A stretch of 64,000 nucleotides of DNA from assembly GCA_009993605.1 (NCBI GenBank), contig JAACTB010000014.1, forward strand, positions 1 through 64,000, in the 5' to 3' direction. Within the stretch, counting starts at the first letter, position 1. Each line of letters begins with the position of its first letter. Both the position numbers and the translations under genes were made by a program. Under the pieces are notes generated by a model, which worked only from the letters and a program-made list of their open reading frames with translations, did not search any database and was not told where the DNA came from. The DNA is from Erythrobacter sp. GTDB taxonomy: Bacteria; Pseudomonadota; Alphaproteobacteria; Sphingomonadales; Sphingomonadaceae. This document shows positions 21,267 to 31,138 of this stretch, piece after piece.

Positions 21267-21551
21267 TTATTCGTCGTCGTTGAGGACGCGGCGCATTTCC
21301 TTGCCGGGGCGGAAATAGGGCACGCGCTTCGCCGCGACCTGGACCTGTTCGCCGGTGCGGGGATTGCGACCCGACCGGGCCTCGCGCTCCCGCGTGGAAA
21401 AGGCGCCGAAGCCACGCAGTTCGACGCGGCCGCCTTCGGCCAGACGCTGGCCGATTTCGTCGAAGAAAATATCGACCACCTGCTCTACCTCTTCGGCCTT
21501 GAGACCGGGATTGTCCTTGGCAAGTGCATTCAACAATTCGGATCGTATCAT
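21267..21551 (-). CDS. ihfB: integration host factor subunit beta
   Basis: DNA-bending nucleoid protein of the HU/IHF family, partner of IHF alpha; it also assists tyrosine recombinases of integrative elements. The 94-residue protein starts MIRSELLNALAKDNPGL and contains VELRGFGAFSTRERE and the intercalating-proline arm GRNPRTGEQVQV, which favours IHF beta over HU. It ends with an acidic tail. Confidence 0.93.
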   Translation of the reverse strand: MIRSELLNALAKDNPGLKAEEVEQVVDIFFDEIGQRLAEGGRVELRGFGAFSTREREARSGRNPRTGEQVQVAAKRVPYFRPGKEMRRVLNDDE

Positions 21552-21743
21552 TTATCGCTCCCAGCGGGCCCAACCGGCTCCGCCCACGTCATCCAAGCTT
21601 GCGACCCGTCAACCACCAGCGCGAATACCAAGCAAGCGTTCCCCCAACGGTTTCCCGCGCTGATACGCATTAGAGGCGAAATTGGCAAACCGGATGGTGC
21701 CCCAAAAACGCCCGCTAGGTTCTCTCCTGCCCGCAGGCTCCAT

Positions 21744-22085
21744 TCATGCAGGCGAGAGCAGATCCGCCATGTCGAGCCCCAGGCGATCGATCCGGTCGCG
21801 GATGGCGGGCCATTCCTCTTCGACGAAATGGCGCCGTTCGGCTTTCCTCAGCCGCTCGGTCGCGCCTTCGACCACATACATGCCCACGCCGCGCTGCACC
21901 TCGACGAGGCCATCCTGCTGGAATTGCTGATAGGCTTTCGCGACGGTCAGAGGATTGGCCCCCTGTTCGGCAGCCAGCGCGCGCACCGAGGGAAGCATCG
22001 CGCCTTCGCGGTAGCGCCCATCGAGGATCGCGGCGGCAATCAGGTCGCGCAGTTTGAGATAGACGGGCTTGGACTGACTGGTCAT
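21744..22085 (-). CDS. GntR-family regulator, YtrA subfamily
   Basis: A 113-residue repressor-like protein with an N-terminal winged helix (YLKLRDLIAAAILDGRYREG, LPSVRALAAEQGANPLTVAKAY, LVEVQRGVGMYV) and only a short helical C-terminus, as in the YtrA subgroup that regulates ABC transporters and stress genes. An 8-base inverted repeat lies 69 bases upstream of its start and could be its own operator. It is divergent from the peptide transporter gene. Confidence 0.9.
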   Translation of the reverse strand: MTSQSKPVYLKLRDLIAAAILDGRYREGAMLPSVRALAAEQGANPLTVAKAYQQFQQDGLVEVQRGVGMYVVEGATERLRKAERRHFVEEEWPAIRDRIDRLGLDMADLLSPA

Positions 22086-22153
22086 CGATGAATTCCAATG
22101 GCGGAAGCGCGAACTGCTTCAGTGCCATAATACAGCGGCGCGCGCAAGGTTCC

Positions 22154-22183
22154 CGCATTTTATGTATTTTACGGCAAAATGCG
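22154..22183. promoter_or_regulatory. inverted repeat between GntR gene and peptide transporter
   Basis: CGCATTTT (22154-22161) and AAAATGCG (22176-22183) are perfect 8-base inverted arms separated by 14 AT-rich bases. The site lies in the divergent intergenic region, a natural place for a GntR operator or the regulator promoter. Confidence 0.4.
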
Positions 22184-22271
22184 ATCGGACGACTTATTTT
22201 CGCCCGCCTCGATGCGCAGGAAATCTGTTGCCGCTGTAACTAAGGCTTCACATGCGCGCCGAACCCGTTAG

Positions 22272-22307
22272 GTTGCGCAGCTCTTCGGGGAGGAGCCTGC
22301 GCGCAAC
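22272..22307 (+). other. leader hairpin upstream of the peptide transporter
   Basis: GTTGCGC (22272-22278) pairs with GCGCAAC (22301-22307), with further partial pairing inside, 40 bases before the transporter start. It could be a 5' UTR structure or the terminator of a short leader; no leader peptide was identified. Confidence 0.35.
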
Positions 22308-22347
22308 GACGCCACGTGCTCCGGCAGATTAGGGATACGGGATACTC

Positions 22348-24219
22348 ATGGTCGAAGGTGCCTTTTTCACATTCGGTTCCGCGTACGAGATGTGGGCCTT
22401 CCGCATCGCGGTGATTGCGCTGGTGTCGTTCCTGATCGGCGGGATGGTCCTCGTCACCCGCCCGCAGCAGGAAGTTATCGGCCACCCCAAGGGCCTGTTC
22501 CTGCTGTTCATGGCCGAAATGTGGGAGCGCTTCTCCTATTACGGGATGCGCGCCCTGTTGATCTTCTACCTCGTCCAGCACTGGCTGTTCTCCGACAGCG
22601 AAGCGTCGGTGATCTATGGTGCCTACACGGCCTTGGTCTATATCGCGCCGGTCGTCGGCGGCTATCTAGCCGACCGCTATGTCGGGCAGCGCAAGGCCGT
22701 GCTGTTCGGCGCCGTGCTGTTGACCTTCGGCCACTTCTTCATGGCCTTCGAAGGTGATGGGACGTTGGGCCAAGACAACCCGATGATCAACGTCTTCTGG
22801 CTGGCTCTGGCGCTGATCATCGTCGGATCGGGCTTCCTCAAGGCGAATATCTCGGTCCTCGTCGGCCAGCTCTATTCGCGCACCGACATCCGCCGCGACC
22901 CGGCCTATACGATCTTCTACATGGGGATTAACGTCGGCGCCGCGACCGCTTCGATCATTTGCGGCTATCTCGGCCAGACGGTCGGGTGGGAATACGGCTT
23001 CGGCCTCGCCGGGTTCGGGATGCTGATCGGCCTCATTTTCTTCGTCGTCGGCAAACCTTTGCTGCTCGGCAAGGGGGAGCCGCAGAATCCCGAACGCATC
23101 GCGGGCGGCAAGGAGTATCTCATCTACGCGGCGGGCCTCGGCATGGTCGCGCTGTGCTGGCTGGCGATCCAGTTTCAGGAACTCGTCGGCGTCCTTCTCG
23201 GCGGCTTCGGCGGTGCGCTGGTCGCCTATGTCCTCGCTATCGTGACCTTCCAGATGGCCTATGGCTCGTGGAAACAGGCCCCGACGGTGCCGTTCTTCGT
23301 CTATATCTCGAGCGCGGTCGGCCTGATCGTGTCGCTGATCGCGGCATCGCAGGGCGGCGCTGCCGCTCCCTACGCCGCGGGCGCGTCGCTCGTGGTCCTG
23401 ATCGGGGTCCTCATCCAGCAATCGCTAGTGAAGACCTTCCACGAACGCGACCGCATTTTCGCGGCCATGTTCCTGATCCTGACCTCGATCGTGTTCTGGG
23501 CGCTGTTCGAACAGGCCGGGTCGAGCCTTAACCTGTTCACCGATCGCCATGTCGATACACAGGGCGTCAGCGCGTCCATCTTCCAGTCGGTCAACGCGAT
23601 CTACATCGTCCTGCTGGCCCCGCTTTTCGCCATTCTCTGGCAAAAGCTGGCCGCAAAGGCCGCGGAACCCAGCACGCCGATGAAGTTCGGCCTTGCCGTC
23701 GTGCAGGTCGGCCTCGGCTTCCTGGTCCTGGTCTGGGGCGCAAACAGTGTCGGCGTGAACGTGCCGACGCCGGTGATCTTCATCTTCCTCATCTACCTGC
23801 TGCACACGACTGGCGAATTGTGCCTCAGCCCGGTCGGCCTGTCGGCGATGAACCGGTTGAGCCCGGCGCATATCGCCTCGCTCGTCATGGGGACGTGGTT
23901 CTTCGCATCGGCGACGGGCAATTTCGCCGCCGGCCTGATCGCTTCGGCGACCGGCGCGGAAGGCGTCGGCGAAGAGGCGGGCAAGCAATTGGTGCTCGAC
24001 GTTTACGGGACGGTCGGCTGGTGGGCGGTCGGCATCGGTGTCGGCGTCATGGTCCTCAGCCCGTTCGTCAAGAAGCTGCTGCACCTCGACACGATCCGCG
24101 ACGACGATGTCGGCGACGACCTCGAAGGTCAGGCGGGCGCCGGTCTGGAACCGCAGGAAGCGGGCATGCATCCGTCGACCAATCCGCAGGCGCCGGGCGT
24201 GCACGAGCAGAACCGCTGA
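22348..24219 (+). CDS. proton-dependent oligopeptide transporter (POT/PTR2)
   Basis: Imports di- and tripeptides with protons across the inner membrane. The 623-residue protein has about 12-14 transmembrane helices, the proton-coupling motif EMWERFSYYGMRALL near residue 58 and the PTR2 signature FYMGINVGA. The hydrophilic C-terminus (about 585-623) is unusually long and acidic. A strong hairpin terminator follows. The peptidase-like genes downstream are transcribed separately. Confidence 0.95.
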   Translation: MVEGAFFTFGSAYEMWAFRIAVIALVSFLIGGMVLVTRPQQEVIGHPKGLFLLFMAEMWERFSYYGMRALLIFYLVQHWLFSDSEASVIYGAYTALVYIAPVVGGYLADRYVGQRKAVLFGAVLLTFGHFFMAFEGDGTLGQDNPMINVFWLALALIIVGSGFLKANISVLVGQLYSRTDIRRDPAYTIFYMGINVGAATASIICGYLGQTVGWEYGFGLAGFGMLIGLIFFVVGKPLLLGKGEPQNPERIAGGKEYLIYAAGLGMVALCWLAIQFQELVGVLLGGFGGALVAYVLAIVTFQMAYGSWKQAPTVPFFVYISSAVGLIVSLIAASQGGAAAPYAAGASLVVLIGVLIQQSLVKTFHERDRIFAAMFLILTSIVFWALFEQAGSSLNLFTDRHVDTQGVSASIFQSVNAIYIVLLAPLFAILWQKLAAKAAEPSTPMKFGLAVVQVGLGFLVLVWGANSVGVNVPTPVIFIFLIYLLHTTGELCLSPVGLSAMNRLSPAHIASLVMGTWFFASATGNFAAGLIASATGAEGVGEEAGKQLVLDVYGTVGWWAVGIGVGVMVLSPFVKKLLHLDTIRDDDVGDDLEGQAGAGLEPQEAGMHPSTNPQAPGVHEQNR

Positions 24220-24271
24220 TGCGTTTCGCTGCCATTCGTCGCATATCCGACGAACGGACTTGACCAATATG

Positions 24272-24303
24272 GGGCCGGGGCGCGATGCTCCGGCCCTGTT
24301 GAT
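24272..24303 (+). terminator. rho-independent-like terminator after the peptide transporter
   Basis: GGGCCGGGGC (24272-24281), loop GCGAT and GCTCCGGCCC (24287-24296) form a 10-pair stem with one G-T pair, followed by TGTTGATT. It sits 52 bases past the transporter stop. Confidence 0.6.
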
Positions 24304-24307
24304 TCAG

Positions 24308-24324
24308 GCCCCGAAGAACGGGGC
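24308..24324 (+). other. short hairpin before amidohydrolase gene
   Basis: GCCCCG-AAGAA-CGGGGC forms a 6-pair stem 18 bases before the amidohydrolase start. It may be a second terminator stem or a 5' UTR element. Confidence 0.35.
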
Positions 24325-24342
24325 TCAGGGGAATGGGGTTTC

Positions 24343-25725
24343 ATGGCCAGATATCTGAAGACGCCGCTCACCGCGCTGGGGCTGATTGCCGCCGCCGCGC
24401 TTGCCGGGTGCAGCACGACGGGAACCGATAGCGATACGGCTTCTGCCAGCACGCCCATGACGGCGGACGGCAAGGCACCCTACGCTTCCACCTACAAGCC
24501 CTACCCCGGTCGCCCGACCGCGCTGGTCGGCGCGACGATCTATGACGGGCGCGGGCAGCGGATCGACAACGGCACCGTCCTCTTCCGCGACGGCAAGGTG
24601 GTCGCGGTGGGCGATGCCTCGCTCGCGACCACGGGATATGACCGGATCGACGGGGCGGGCAAGTTCGTCACCCCCGGCGTGATCGACATCCATTCGCATC
24701 TCGGCGACTATCCGACTCCCAGCGTGGACGCGCATTCGGACGGGAACGAGGCGACCAGCCCGATGACGCCCGAGGTCTGGGCCGAACATTCGGTTTGGCC
24801 GCAGGACCCCGGCTTCACCCGCGCGCTCGCCAATGGCGGCGTTACCGCGCTTCAGATCCTGCCCGGTTCCGCCAATCTTACCGGTGGGCGCTCGGTCACG
24901 CTCAAGAACGTGTCCTCGCGGACCGTACAGGGGATGAAGTTCCCCGGCGCGCCGTACGGGATGAAGATGGCGTGCGGAGAGAACCCCAAGCGCGTCTATG
25001 GCGGGCGTGGCCGGATGCCATCGACCCGCATGGGCAATTTCGCGGTTAACCGTCAGATGTGGCTCGATGCGCAGGCCTATGACGGCAAGAAGCGCGATCT
25101 GGGCAAGGAGACGCTGAAGGGCGTTCTCGATGGCGACATCCTGATCCACAACCACTGCTACCGCGCCGACGAAATGGCGCTGGTCATGGATATGGCGAAG
25201 GAGATGGGCTACAAGGTCACCGCCTTCCACCACGCGGTCGAAGCCTACAAGATCGGCGATCTGCTGCGCGAAAACGACGTGTGCAGCGCAATCTGGGCCG
25301 ATTGGTACGGCTTCAAGATGGAAGCTTATGACGGCATTCTCGAAAACGCGGCCTTCCTGCGCCAGGCTGGGGCCTGCGTCGTGATCCACTCCGACGATGC
25401 GAACGGCATCCAGCGTTTGAACCAGGAGGCCGCCAAGGCGCAGGCCGCCGGGCGGCGCGTTGGAATCGACATTCCCGATGCTGAAGTGGTCGGCTGGTTT
25501 ACCTACAACGCCGCCAAGGCGATGGGGATCGAGGATATGACCGGCAGCCTGGAAGCGGGGAAGATGGCCGATGTGGTCCTGTGGAACGGCGACCCGCTCT
25601 CGGTCTATTCGCGGCCCGAAAAGGTCTGGGTGGACGGCGCGCTGATGTTCGATGCGATGGACAGGAAGCGCAGGCCGGTGAGCGATTTCGAGCTCGGCCA
25701 GCCGGGTGAAGGAGACGTGAAATGA
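24343..25725 (+). CDS. amidohydrolase-family lipoprotein
   Basis: A 460-residue metal-dependent hydrolase with a lipoprotein signal (LAGC, Cys23), so membrane-anchored in the envelope. The amidohydrolase fold is shown by the first metal motif DIHSHLGDY (H117, H119), NHCYRADE and FHHAVEAYK histidines, IHSDD with the catalytic aspartate, and the C-terminal GSLEAGKMADVVLWNGDPL. Substrate unknown; cyclic imides, amides or dipeptides are family options. It overlaps the next gene, a degenerate paralogue, by four bases. Confidence 0.9.
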   Translation: MARYLKTPLTALGLIAAAALAGCSTTGTDSDTASASTPMTADGKAPYASTYKPYPGRPTALVGATIYDGRGQRIDNGTVLFRDGKVVAVGDASLATTGYDRIDGAGKFVTPGVIDIHSHLGDYPTPSVDAHSDGNEATSPMTPEVWAEHSVWPQDPGFTRALANGGVTALQILPGSANLTGGRSVTLKNVSSRTVQGMKFPGAPYGMKMACGENPKRVYGGRGRMPSTRMGNFAVNRQMWLDAQAYDGKKRDLGKETLKGVLDGDILIHNHCYRADEMALVMDMAKEMGYKVTAFHHAVEAYKIGDLLRENDVCSAIWADWYGFKMEAYDGILENAAFLRQAGACVVIHSDDANGIQRLNQEAAKAQAAGRRVGIDIPDAEVVGWFTYNAAKAMGIEDMTGSLEAGKMADVVLWNGDPLSVYSRPEKVWVDGALMFDAMDRKRRPVSDFELGQPGEGDVK

Positions 25726-27095
25726 AGAAATTTGCGCTCCTTCTCGCCAGCGCTGCCGCCGCTTTCGCCGGTCCCCTCGCCGCGCAGGATTTCGCCATCA
25801 CCAACGCCACCGTCGCGATCGGCGACGGCAGCGATCCGGTCGAGAACGCCACCGTCGTGGTGCGCGGTGGCCGGGTGGTCGCGGCAGGCACCGGCGTCGC
25901 CGTTCCGGCGGGCGTCCAGACGATCGACGGCGCAGGGAGCTGGGTCACCCCAGGCCTCGTCGCCAGCGTCACCTCGCTCGGCCTGTGGGATGTCGGCGCG
26001 GTCAGCGAATCGAACGATACCAATGCGGGCAATTCGCCCTTCAGCGCCGCTCTCGATGCCTCCCCCGCGATCAATCCCAACTCGCAGCACATCCTCGTCC
26101 ACCGCGCCGCGGGCGTCACGCGCGCGGCGAGCGTGACAATGCCGTCGAGCTCGATCTTCGGCGGGCAGGGATCGATCATCGATCTGGGTGCGGACATGAA
26201 CCCGATCACGCGGGCGCGCGCCTTCCAGGTCGTGACGCTCGGCGAAAGCGGCGGGCGGCTTGCAGGCGGCAGCCGGGCGAGCAGCCATGCCCTGTTCCGC
26301 AACGCTTTGCGCGAAGCGAACCAGTTCGGCGAGGATGCGCGTATTCCCGGCATGGCCTCGCGCCCGGCGGAACAGCGCACGGGCGACGATCTTCCGATCG
26401 ATCCGCGCCTTGCCGACAACCAGACCGAGCGTGGTGACGATTCGCTCCTGACTCGCTTCGATGCCGCTGCGCTGGTGCCGGTGGTTCGCGGGGAGCAGCA
26501 GCTCTACGTCATGGTGGAGCGCGCGTCGGACATTCTTGCCACTTTGGCGCTGAAGCGCGACTTCCCGCGCCTCGACATGGTGCTGGTGGGCGCCAGCGAA
26601 GGCTGGCTGGTCGCGCGCGAAATCGCGGCGGCCAACGTGCCGGTGATCGCCGACGGGCTGGACGATCTGCCGACCAATTTCGAGGAGCTGGCGTCCACCC
26701 AGTCCAATATCGGTCGCATGGTCAAGGCAGGCGTGCGCGTGGCGATCAACGCCGCCGCCATGGAGAACCCGCGCAATCTCAACCAGTATGCGGGCAATCT
26801 CGTGGCCTTGTCGCGGGTGCCCGGTGCGGATGGCCTCAGCTGGGGTCAGGCTTTCGCCACCATCACCTCGGTCCCGGCGCAGATCAGCGGATTGTCGGGC
26901 CGGGCAGGAATGCTGACGCCCGGCGGGATGGGCGACGTGGTGATGTGGGACGGCGATCCCTTGGAAGTCGGCTCCATGCCCACGCGGGTCTTCATCGACG
27001 GGGTCGAACAGCCGCTCGAGAACCACCAGAGCCGCCTCAAGGACCGCTATCGCGATCTCGACACCAGCGACCTGCCCAAGGGCTACGATTGGTGA
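25722..27095 (+). CDS. amidohydrolase-like protein lacking the HxH metal motif
   Basis: A 457-residue exported paralogue-like partner of the preceding gene (signal peptide ending LAAQ). It keeps the family frame: ITNATVAIGDGSDPVENATV, WVTPGLVAS, and C-terminal GRAGMLTPGGMGDVVMWDGDPL. At the position of HxH it reads V83-T84-S85 (PGLVASVTSLG), and other metal-ligand histidines are also not evident. This suggests a non-catalytic subunit or a protein with altered chemistry. Coupled by a four-base overlap to the intact amidohydrolase, with which it may form a heteromer. Confidence 0.86.
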   Translation: MKKFALLLASAAAAFAGPLAAQDFAITNATVAIGDGSDPVENATVVVRGGRVVAAGTGVAVPAGVQTIDGAGSWVTPGLVASVTSLGLWDVGAVSESNDTNAGNSPFSAALDASPAINPNSQHILVHRAAGVTRAASVTMPSSSIFGGQGSIIDLGADMNPITRARAFQVVTLGESGGRLAGGSRASSHALFRNALREANQFGEDARIPGMASRPAEQRTGDDLPIDPRLADNQTERGDDSLLTRFDAAALVPVVRGEQQLYVMVERASDILATLALKRDFPRLDMVLVGASEGWLVAREIAAANVPVIADGLDDLPTNFEELASTQSNIGRMVKAGVRVAINAAAMENPRNLNQYAGNLVALSRVPGADGLSWGQAFATITSVPAQISGLSGRAGMLTPGGMGDVVMWDGDPLEVGSMPTRVFIDGVEQPLENHQSRLKDRYRDLDTSDLPKGYDW

Positions 27096-27100
27096 GGGAG

Positions 27101-27601
27101 ATGCGCTCGACGATTTTAGCGCTCGCCGCGGCCTTCGTGGCGGTGGGTGGCTATGCGGCTTTCGCCCAGACAGGGTCTGACGCGGGGCCCGACCGGTCGC
27201 AGGACATCGCCTGGATGAACGGCCAGCAGGCCTATCTGTCCGGCCTCGATGCCGCGGATGGCTGGCGCTTCCTCGATGGCGGGCTGCGCTGGCGCCGGAT
27301 TGCGGGCGATGGCAGCGGCGCGCATCCCAGCGTCGCGGACACGGTGACCGTCCATTACGAAGGCAAATTCACCGATGGCGGCGTGTTCGACAGCTCCTTT
27401 GCACGGGGCGAGCCCGCCACCTTCCCGCTCGGTCGCCTGATCCCGGCCTGGCAGGAGACCATCCCGCTGATGGGTGTGGGCGATACGATCGAAATCGCGG
27501 TGCCTGCCGATATGGGCTACGGTCCTAAAGGCAAGGGACCGATCCCTGGCGGCGCGACGCTGTTGTTCAAGGTCGAACTGATCGACATACCCGGCGACTG
27601 A
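27101..27601 (+). CDS. FKBP-type peptidyl-prolyl isomerase, exported
   Basis: A 166-residue periplasmic isomerase that speeds proline cis-trans change during folding. It has an N-terminal signal peptide (STILALAAAFVAVGGYAAFA) and an FKBP domain over about 65-165: VTVHYEGKFTDGGVFDSSF, PLGRLIPAWQETIPLMGVGD, GYGPKGKGPIPGGATLLFKV. A GTG at 27092 that overlaps the preceding stop is an alternative start. It is part of the amidohydrolase operon by spacing. Confidence 0.92.
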   Translation: MRSTILALAAAFVAVGGYAAFAQTGSDAGPDRSQDIAWMNGQQAYLSGLDAADGWRFLDGGLRWRRIAGDGSGAHPSVADTVTVHYEGKFTDGGVFDSSFARGEPATFPLGRLIPAWQETIPLMGVGDTIEIAVPADMGYGPKGKGPIPGGATLLFKVELIDIPGD

Positions 27602-27638
27602 CCGGGAGACGGGTCGCGGAACCGTTGGAGACTGACCC

Positions 27639-28313
27639 ATGGACCCGCTGACCTCGCTCGCCGCCGCTTCGATCGCCTTCGTCGGCAGCCATTTCGCGCT
27701 GTCCCATCCCTTGCGTGGCCCCCTCGTCGGGGCGATCGGCGAAGGGGCGTTTCGCGGGCTCTACAGCCTCGTCGCGGCGGGCTGCATGATCTGGATGTAT
27801 CTGGCCTTCAAGGAAGCGCCCGGTGCCGATCTGGGCGGGAGCGGAGAAATCGGGTGGGCAATCGCCACGCTGCTGACCCTGCCCGCGCTGGTGCTGTTTC
27901 TCGGCTCGCTGAAGGGCAATCCCGCCCTGCCCGCGCCCGGTGCGCAAAAGGCGGCGGCGCGCGATCCCGCAGGCGTGTTCGCAGTCACGCGCCATCCGAT
28001 GATGTGGGGTTTCGCCCTGTGGGCCGTCGCGCATCTGGTCCTGTGGTGGAGCTGGCGAACGGTGATCGTCGCGCTCGCCATCCTGATCCTCGCCCTAGTC
28101 GGCGCGCGTTTGCAGGACCGCAAGAAAGAGCTTTTGATGGGCACCAGCTGGACCGGATGGGAACGCCGGACGAGCTACTGGCCGCGCTGGAGCGGCCTCG
28201 TGCGCGTCGGCCCCGTCCTCTGGCTGCTCGGGATCGCTGCATGGCTCGGCGTGACCTGGCTGCATATCGGCGCGGGTGGCATCCCGGCAGGGCTCTGGCG
28301 CTGGATCGGGTAG
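27639..28313 (+). CDS. NnrU-family membrane protein
   Basis: A 224-residue protein with six or so transmembrane segments. NnrU family features include the N-terminal SHFALSHPLRGPL, LYSLVAAGCM and VFAVTRHPMMWGFALWAVAH. NnrU was named from denitrification clusters but is widespread, with suggested roles in heme or isoprenoid-related reduction; the function here is not known. Its stop is one base from the convergent crotonase stop. Confidence 0.88.
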   Translation: MDPLTSLAAASIAFVGSHFALSHPLRGPLVGAIGEGAFRGLYSLVAAGCMIWMYLAFKEAPGADLGGSGEIGWAIATLLTLPALVLFLGSLKGNPALPAPGAQKAAARDPAGVFAVTRHPMMWGFALWAVAHLVLWWSWRTVIVALAILILALVGARLQDRKKELLMGTSWTGWERRTSYWPRWSGLVRVGPVLWLLGIAAWLGVTWLHIGAGGIPAGLWRWIG

Positions 28314-28314
28314 G

Positions 28315-29115
28315 TCAGGCGCCGGTAAAGCGTGGGGGCCGCTTTTCGATCAATGCGTCGACTCCTTCCGCATGGTCGGCAGTCGTGTGCATCAGCGCCT
28401 GCGCATTCGCGGCCATCTCCAGTGCGGTGTCGTAGCTCGTCCCGCGCCCCTGCCGCATCAAGCTCTTCGCCTGTCGCAGGGCGTGAGGCGGCATGGCAGC
28501 GACTTTCGCGGCAAGAGCGCGCGCTTCGTCCATCAACGCTTCGGCTTCGACCACCCGGCTGACCAAGCCCCAGTCCCGCGCCGTCGCAGCATCGATCACG
28601 TCGCCGGTATAGAACAGCTCCGCCGCCCGCGCTTCGCCGATGATGCGCGGCAGGATCCAGGTGCCGCCATCGCCGGGAATGATCCCGAGCTTGAGGAAGG
28701 TGACGCCGAACTTCGCGCGCTCGCTGGCGATGCGCATGTCCGCGAGGCAGGCGAGATCGCATCCCAGCCCGATCGCTGGCCCGTTGACCGCGGCGATCAG
28801 CGGCACGCGCAACCCATAAAGCGCGCGCAGGATCTTGTGGATGTTGTTGCGATAGCCGTCCGCGATTTCGGGCGCTGTGCCGCCGAAATTGCCGGTCTTG
28901 TCCTTCATCGCCTTGATATCGCCGCCGGCGCTGAAGGCCCGCCCAGCCCCGGTCAAAATCACGCAGCGCACGTCGATCTCGCCGTTGATCGCATCGCAGG
29001 CGGCGGCAAAGGCATCGCCATCGCCCGATGCCCCGAGCGGGTTCATCGTGTCGGGGCGGTTGAGCGTGAGGGTGGCGACGTGCCCTTCGCGCTCGATCCG
29101 CAGCAGATCGCTCAA
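28315..29115 (-). CDS. enoyl-CoA hydratase/isomerase (crotonase) family protein
   Basis: A 266-residue crotonase acting on acyl-CoA thioesters. The oxyanion motif [11 protein letters not shown] and [20 protein letters not shown] are typical. In the catalytic segment it reads [20 protein letters not shown]: the hydratase PE glutamate is replaced and an acid sits at PGDGG, a pattern seen in isomerase-type crotonases such as PaaG. It overlaps the upstream dxs gene by four bases and so is probably co-expressed with it. Substrate unknown. Confidence 0.92.
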   Translation of the reverse strand: MSDLLRIEREGHVATLTLNRPDTMNPLGASGDGDAFAAACDAINGEIDVRCVILTGAGRAFSAGGDIKAMKDKTGNFGGTAPEIADGYRNNIHKILRALYGLRVPLIAAVNGPAIGLGCDLACLADMRIASERAKFGVTFLKLGIIPGDGGTWILPRIIGEARAAELFYTGDVIDAATARDWGLVSRVVEAEALMDEARALAAKVAAMPPHALRQAKSLMRQGRGTSYDTALEMAANAQALMHTTADHAEGVDALIEKRPPRFTGA

Positions 29116-31034
29116 GCCCGTGCCTCTTCCACGCCCGCAGAATTGTGGCGCAGCGCGGCGAGCACAGTATCGACGATCTGCGGCGCGTTGAGGCCCGCCT
29201 CGTCATACTGCTTCATCGGATCGTCCTGGTCCTGGAACACATCCGGCAGGCGCATGGTGCGGACCTTGAGGCCGTTATCGGTCAGGCCGGTGTCGCTGGC
29301 GAAGGTGAGGACGTGCGCCCCAAGACCGCCGACGGCGCCTTCCTCCACCGTGACCACGACCTCGTGGCTGCGCATCAGTTTCTCGATCAGATCGGTGTCG
29401 AGCGGCTTGGCGAAGCGCATATCGGCGACCGTCGTCGACAGCCCCTTGGCTTCTAATTGGTCGGCGGCCTTCTTCGCTTCTTCGAGGCGCGCGCCCAAGG
29501 ACAGGATCGCGACCTTGGACCCCTCGCGCACCACGCGGCCCTTGCCGATTTCCAGCTTCTGCGGCGTTTCGGGCATGTCCACGCCCACCCCATTGCCGCG
29601 CGGATAGCGGAAGGCGATCGGGCCTTCGTCATATTCGGCGGCGGTGTAGGTCATGTGGACCAGTTCCGCCTCGTCAGCCGCTGCCATTACGACGAAGTTC
29701 GGCAGCGTCGCCAGATAGGTCACGTCGAACGATCCGGCATGAGTGCTGCCGTCCGCGCCGACGAGGCCTGCGCGGTCGATCGCGAAGCGCACGGGGAGGT
29801 TCTGGATCGCGACGTCGTGCACCACCTGGTCGTAGGCGCGCTGGAGGAAGGTCGAATAGATCGCGGCGAAGGGGCGCATGCCCTGCGCGGCGAGGCCCGC
29901 TGCGAAGGTGACCCCATGCTGTTCGGCGATGCCGACATCGAAGGCACGATCCGGGTGCGCCTTGGCGAAGCGATCGACGCCCGTTCCCGAAGGCATGGCG
30001 GCGGTGATGGCGCAGATGCGATCGTCGGTTTCAGCAAGCTTGGCCAGCGTATCGCCGAAGACGTTCTGATAGGCCGGCGGTCCGGCCTTGGATTTGGCCT
30101 TTTCTCCCGTGACGACGTCGAATTTCGGCACGCCGTGATATTTGTCGGCGCTGTTTTCGGCAGGCGCGTAGCCCTTGCCCTTGGTCGTCACGACATGGAT
30201 CAGCACCGGGCCCTGTTCGCTGTCGCGCACGTTTTCGAGCACCGGGATAAGGTGTTCGAGATTATGCCCGTCGATCGGGCCGACATAATAGAAGCCCAGT
30301 TCCTCGAACAGAGTGCCGCCCGTCGCCATGCCGCGCGCATATTCCTCTGCCTTTTCGAGCCCGCCCCAGACCCTGCGGCCGAGCTTCTTGGCGATCTTCG
30401 AGGCCATGGTGCGCAGGCCGAGATATTCGCTGCTCGACACCATGCGCGCGAGATAGGCGGACAGGCCGCCCACCGGCGGCGCGATCGACATGTCGTTGTC
30501 GTTGAGGATCACGACCAGGCGATTGCCCGCCTGTTCGGCATTGTTCATCGCTTCGTAGGCCATGCCCGCGCTCATCGCGCCGTCGCCGATCACGGCGATG
30601 CCGCGGCCCGGCTTGTCCTGCATCTTGTTCGCCATCGCGAAGCCCAATGCCGCGCTGATCGAAGTCGAGCTGTGCGCCGCGCCGAAGGGATCGTATTCGC
30701 TCTCGCTACGCTTGGTGAAGCCGCTGAGGCCCCCACCCTGTCGCAGGGTGCGGATACGATCGCGCCGTCCGGTCAGGATCTTATGCGGATAGCATTGGTG
30801 GCCGACATCCCAGACGAGCTTGTCCTGCGGCGTATCGAACACGTAGTGGATCGCCACGGTCAGCTCGACCACGCCGAGGCCCGAGCCGAGATGGCCGCCG
30901 CTGGTGCTGACCGCGTCGATCATCTCGCTGCGCAATTCGTCGGACAGCTGGCGGAGCTGGTCCTTCTTGAGCTGGCGAAGGTCGGAGGGGAGATCGACAG
31001 TGTCGAGCAGGGGGGTCTTGGGCGGTGAATTCAT
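29112..31034 (-). CDS. dxs: 1-deoxy-D-xylulose-5-phosphate synthase
   Basis: First enzyme of the MEP isoprenoid pathway: condenses pyruvate and glyceraldehyde 3-phosphate using thiamine diphosphate. The 640-residue length is standard. Motifs include [47 protein letters not shown] with the ThDP-Mg region, and the pyrimidine-binding [17 protein letters not shown]. The ATG at 31034 ([10 protein letters not shown]) is chosen over upstream in-frame starts because it matches family N-termini. It precedes the crotonase gene in one transcript. Confidence 0.97.
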   Translation of the reverse strand: MNSPPKTPLLDTVDLPSDLRQLKKDQLRQLSDELRSEMIDAVSTSGGHLGSGLGVVELTVAIHYVFDTPQDKLVWDVGHQCYPHKILTGRRDRIRTLRQGGGLSGFTKRSESEYDPFGAAHSSTSISAALGFAMANKMQDKPGRGIAVIGDGAMSAGMAYEAMNNAEQAGNRLVVILNDNDMSIAPPVGGLSAYLARMVSSSEYLGLRTMASKIAKKLGRRVWGGLEKAEEYARGMATGGTLFEELGFYYVGPIDGHNLEHLIPVLENVRDSEQGPVLIHVVTTKGKGYAPAENSADKYHGVPKFDVVTGEKAKSKAGPPAYQNVFGDTLAKLAETDDRICAITAAMPSGTGVDRFAKAHPDRAFDVGIAEQHGVTFAAGLAAQGMRPFAAIYSTFLQRAYDQVVHDVAIQNLPVRFAIDRAGLVGADGSTHAGSFDVTYLATLPNFVVMAAADEAELVHMTYTAAEYDEGPIAFRYPRGNGVGVDMPETPQKLEIGKGRVVREGSKVAILSLGARLEEAKKAADQLEAKGLSTTVADMRFAKPLDTDLIEKLMRSHEVVVTVEEGAVGGLGAHVLTFASDTGLTDNGLKVRTMRLPDVFQDQDDPMKQYDEAGLNAPQIVDTVLAALRHNSAGVEEARA

Positions 31035-31138
31035 AACGCCCACCCTTATACTCGCCATTCGGCCCTGTCGATAAGGCGAGCTATCGGCGCGGCATGAGCA
31101 ATTCGTGAGCAGTCGGTGAAGCCGCGCTCAGCCTTTCG

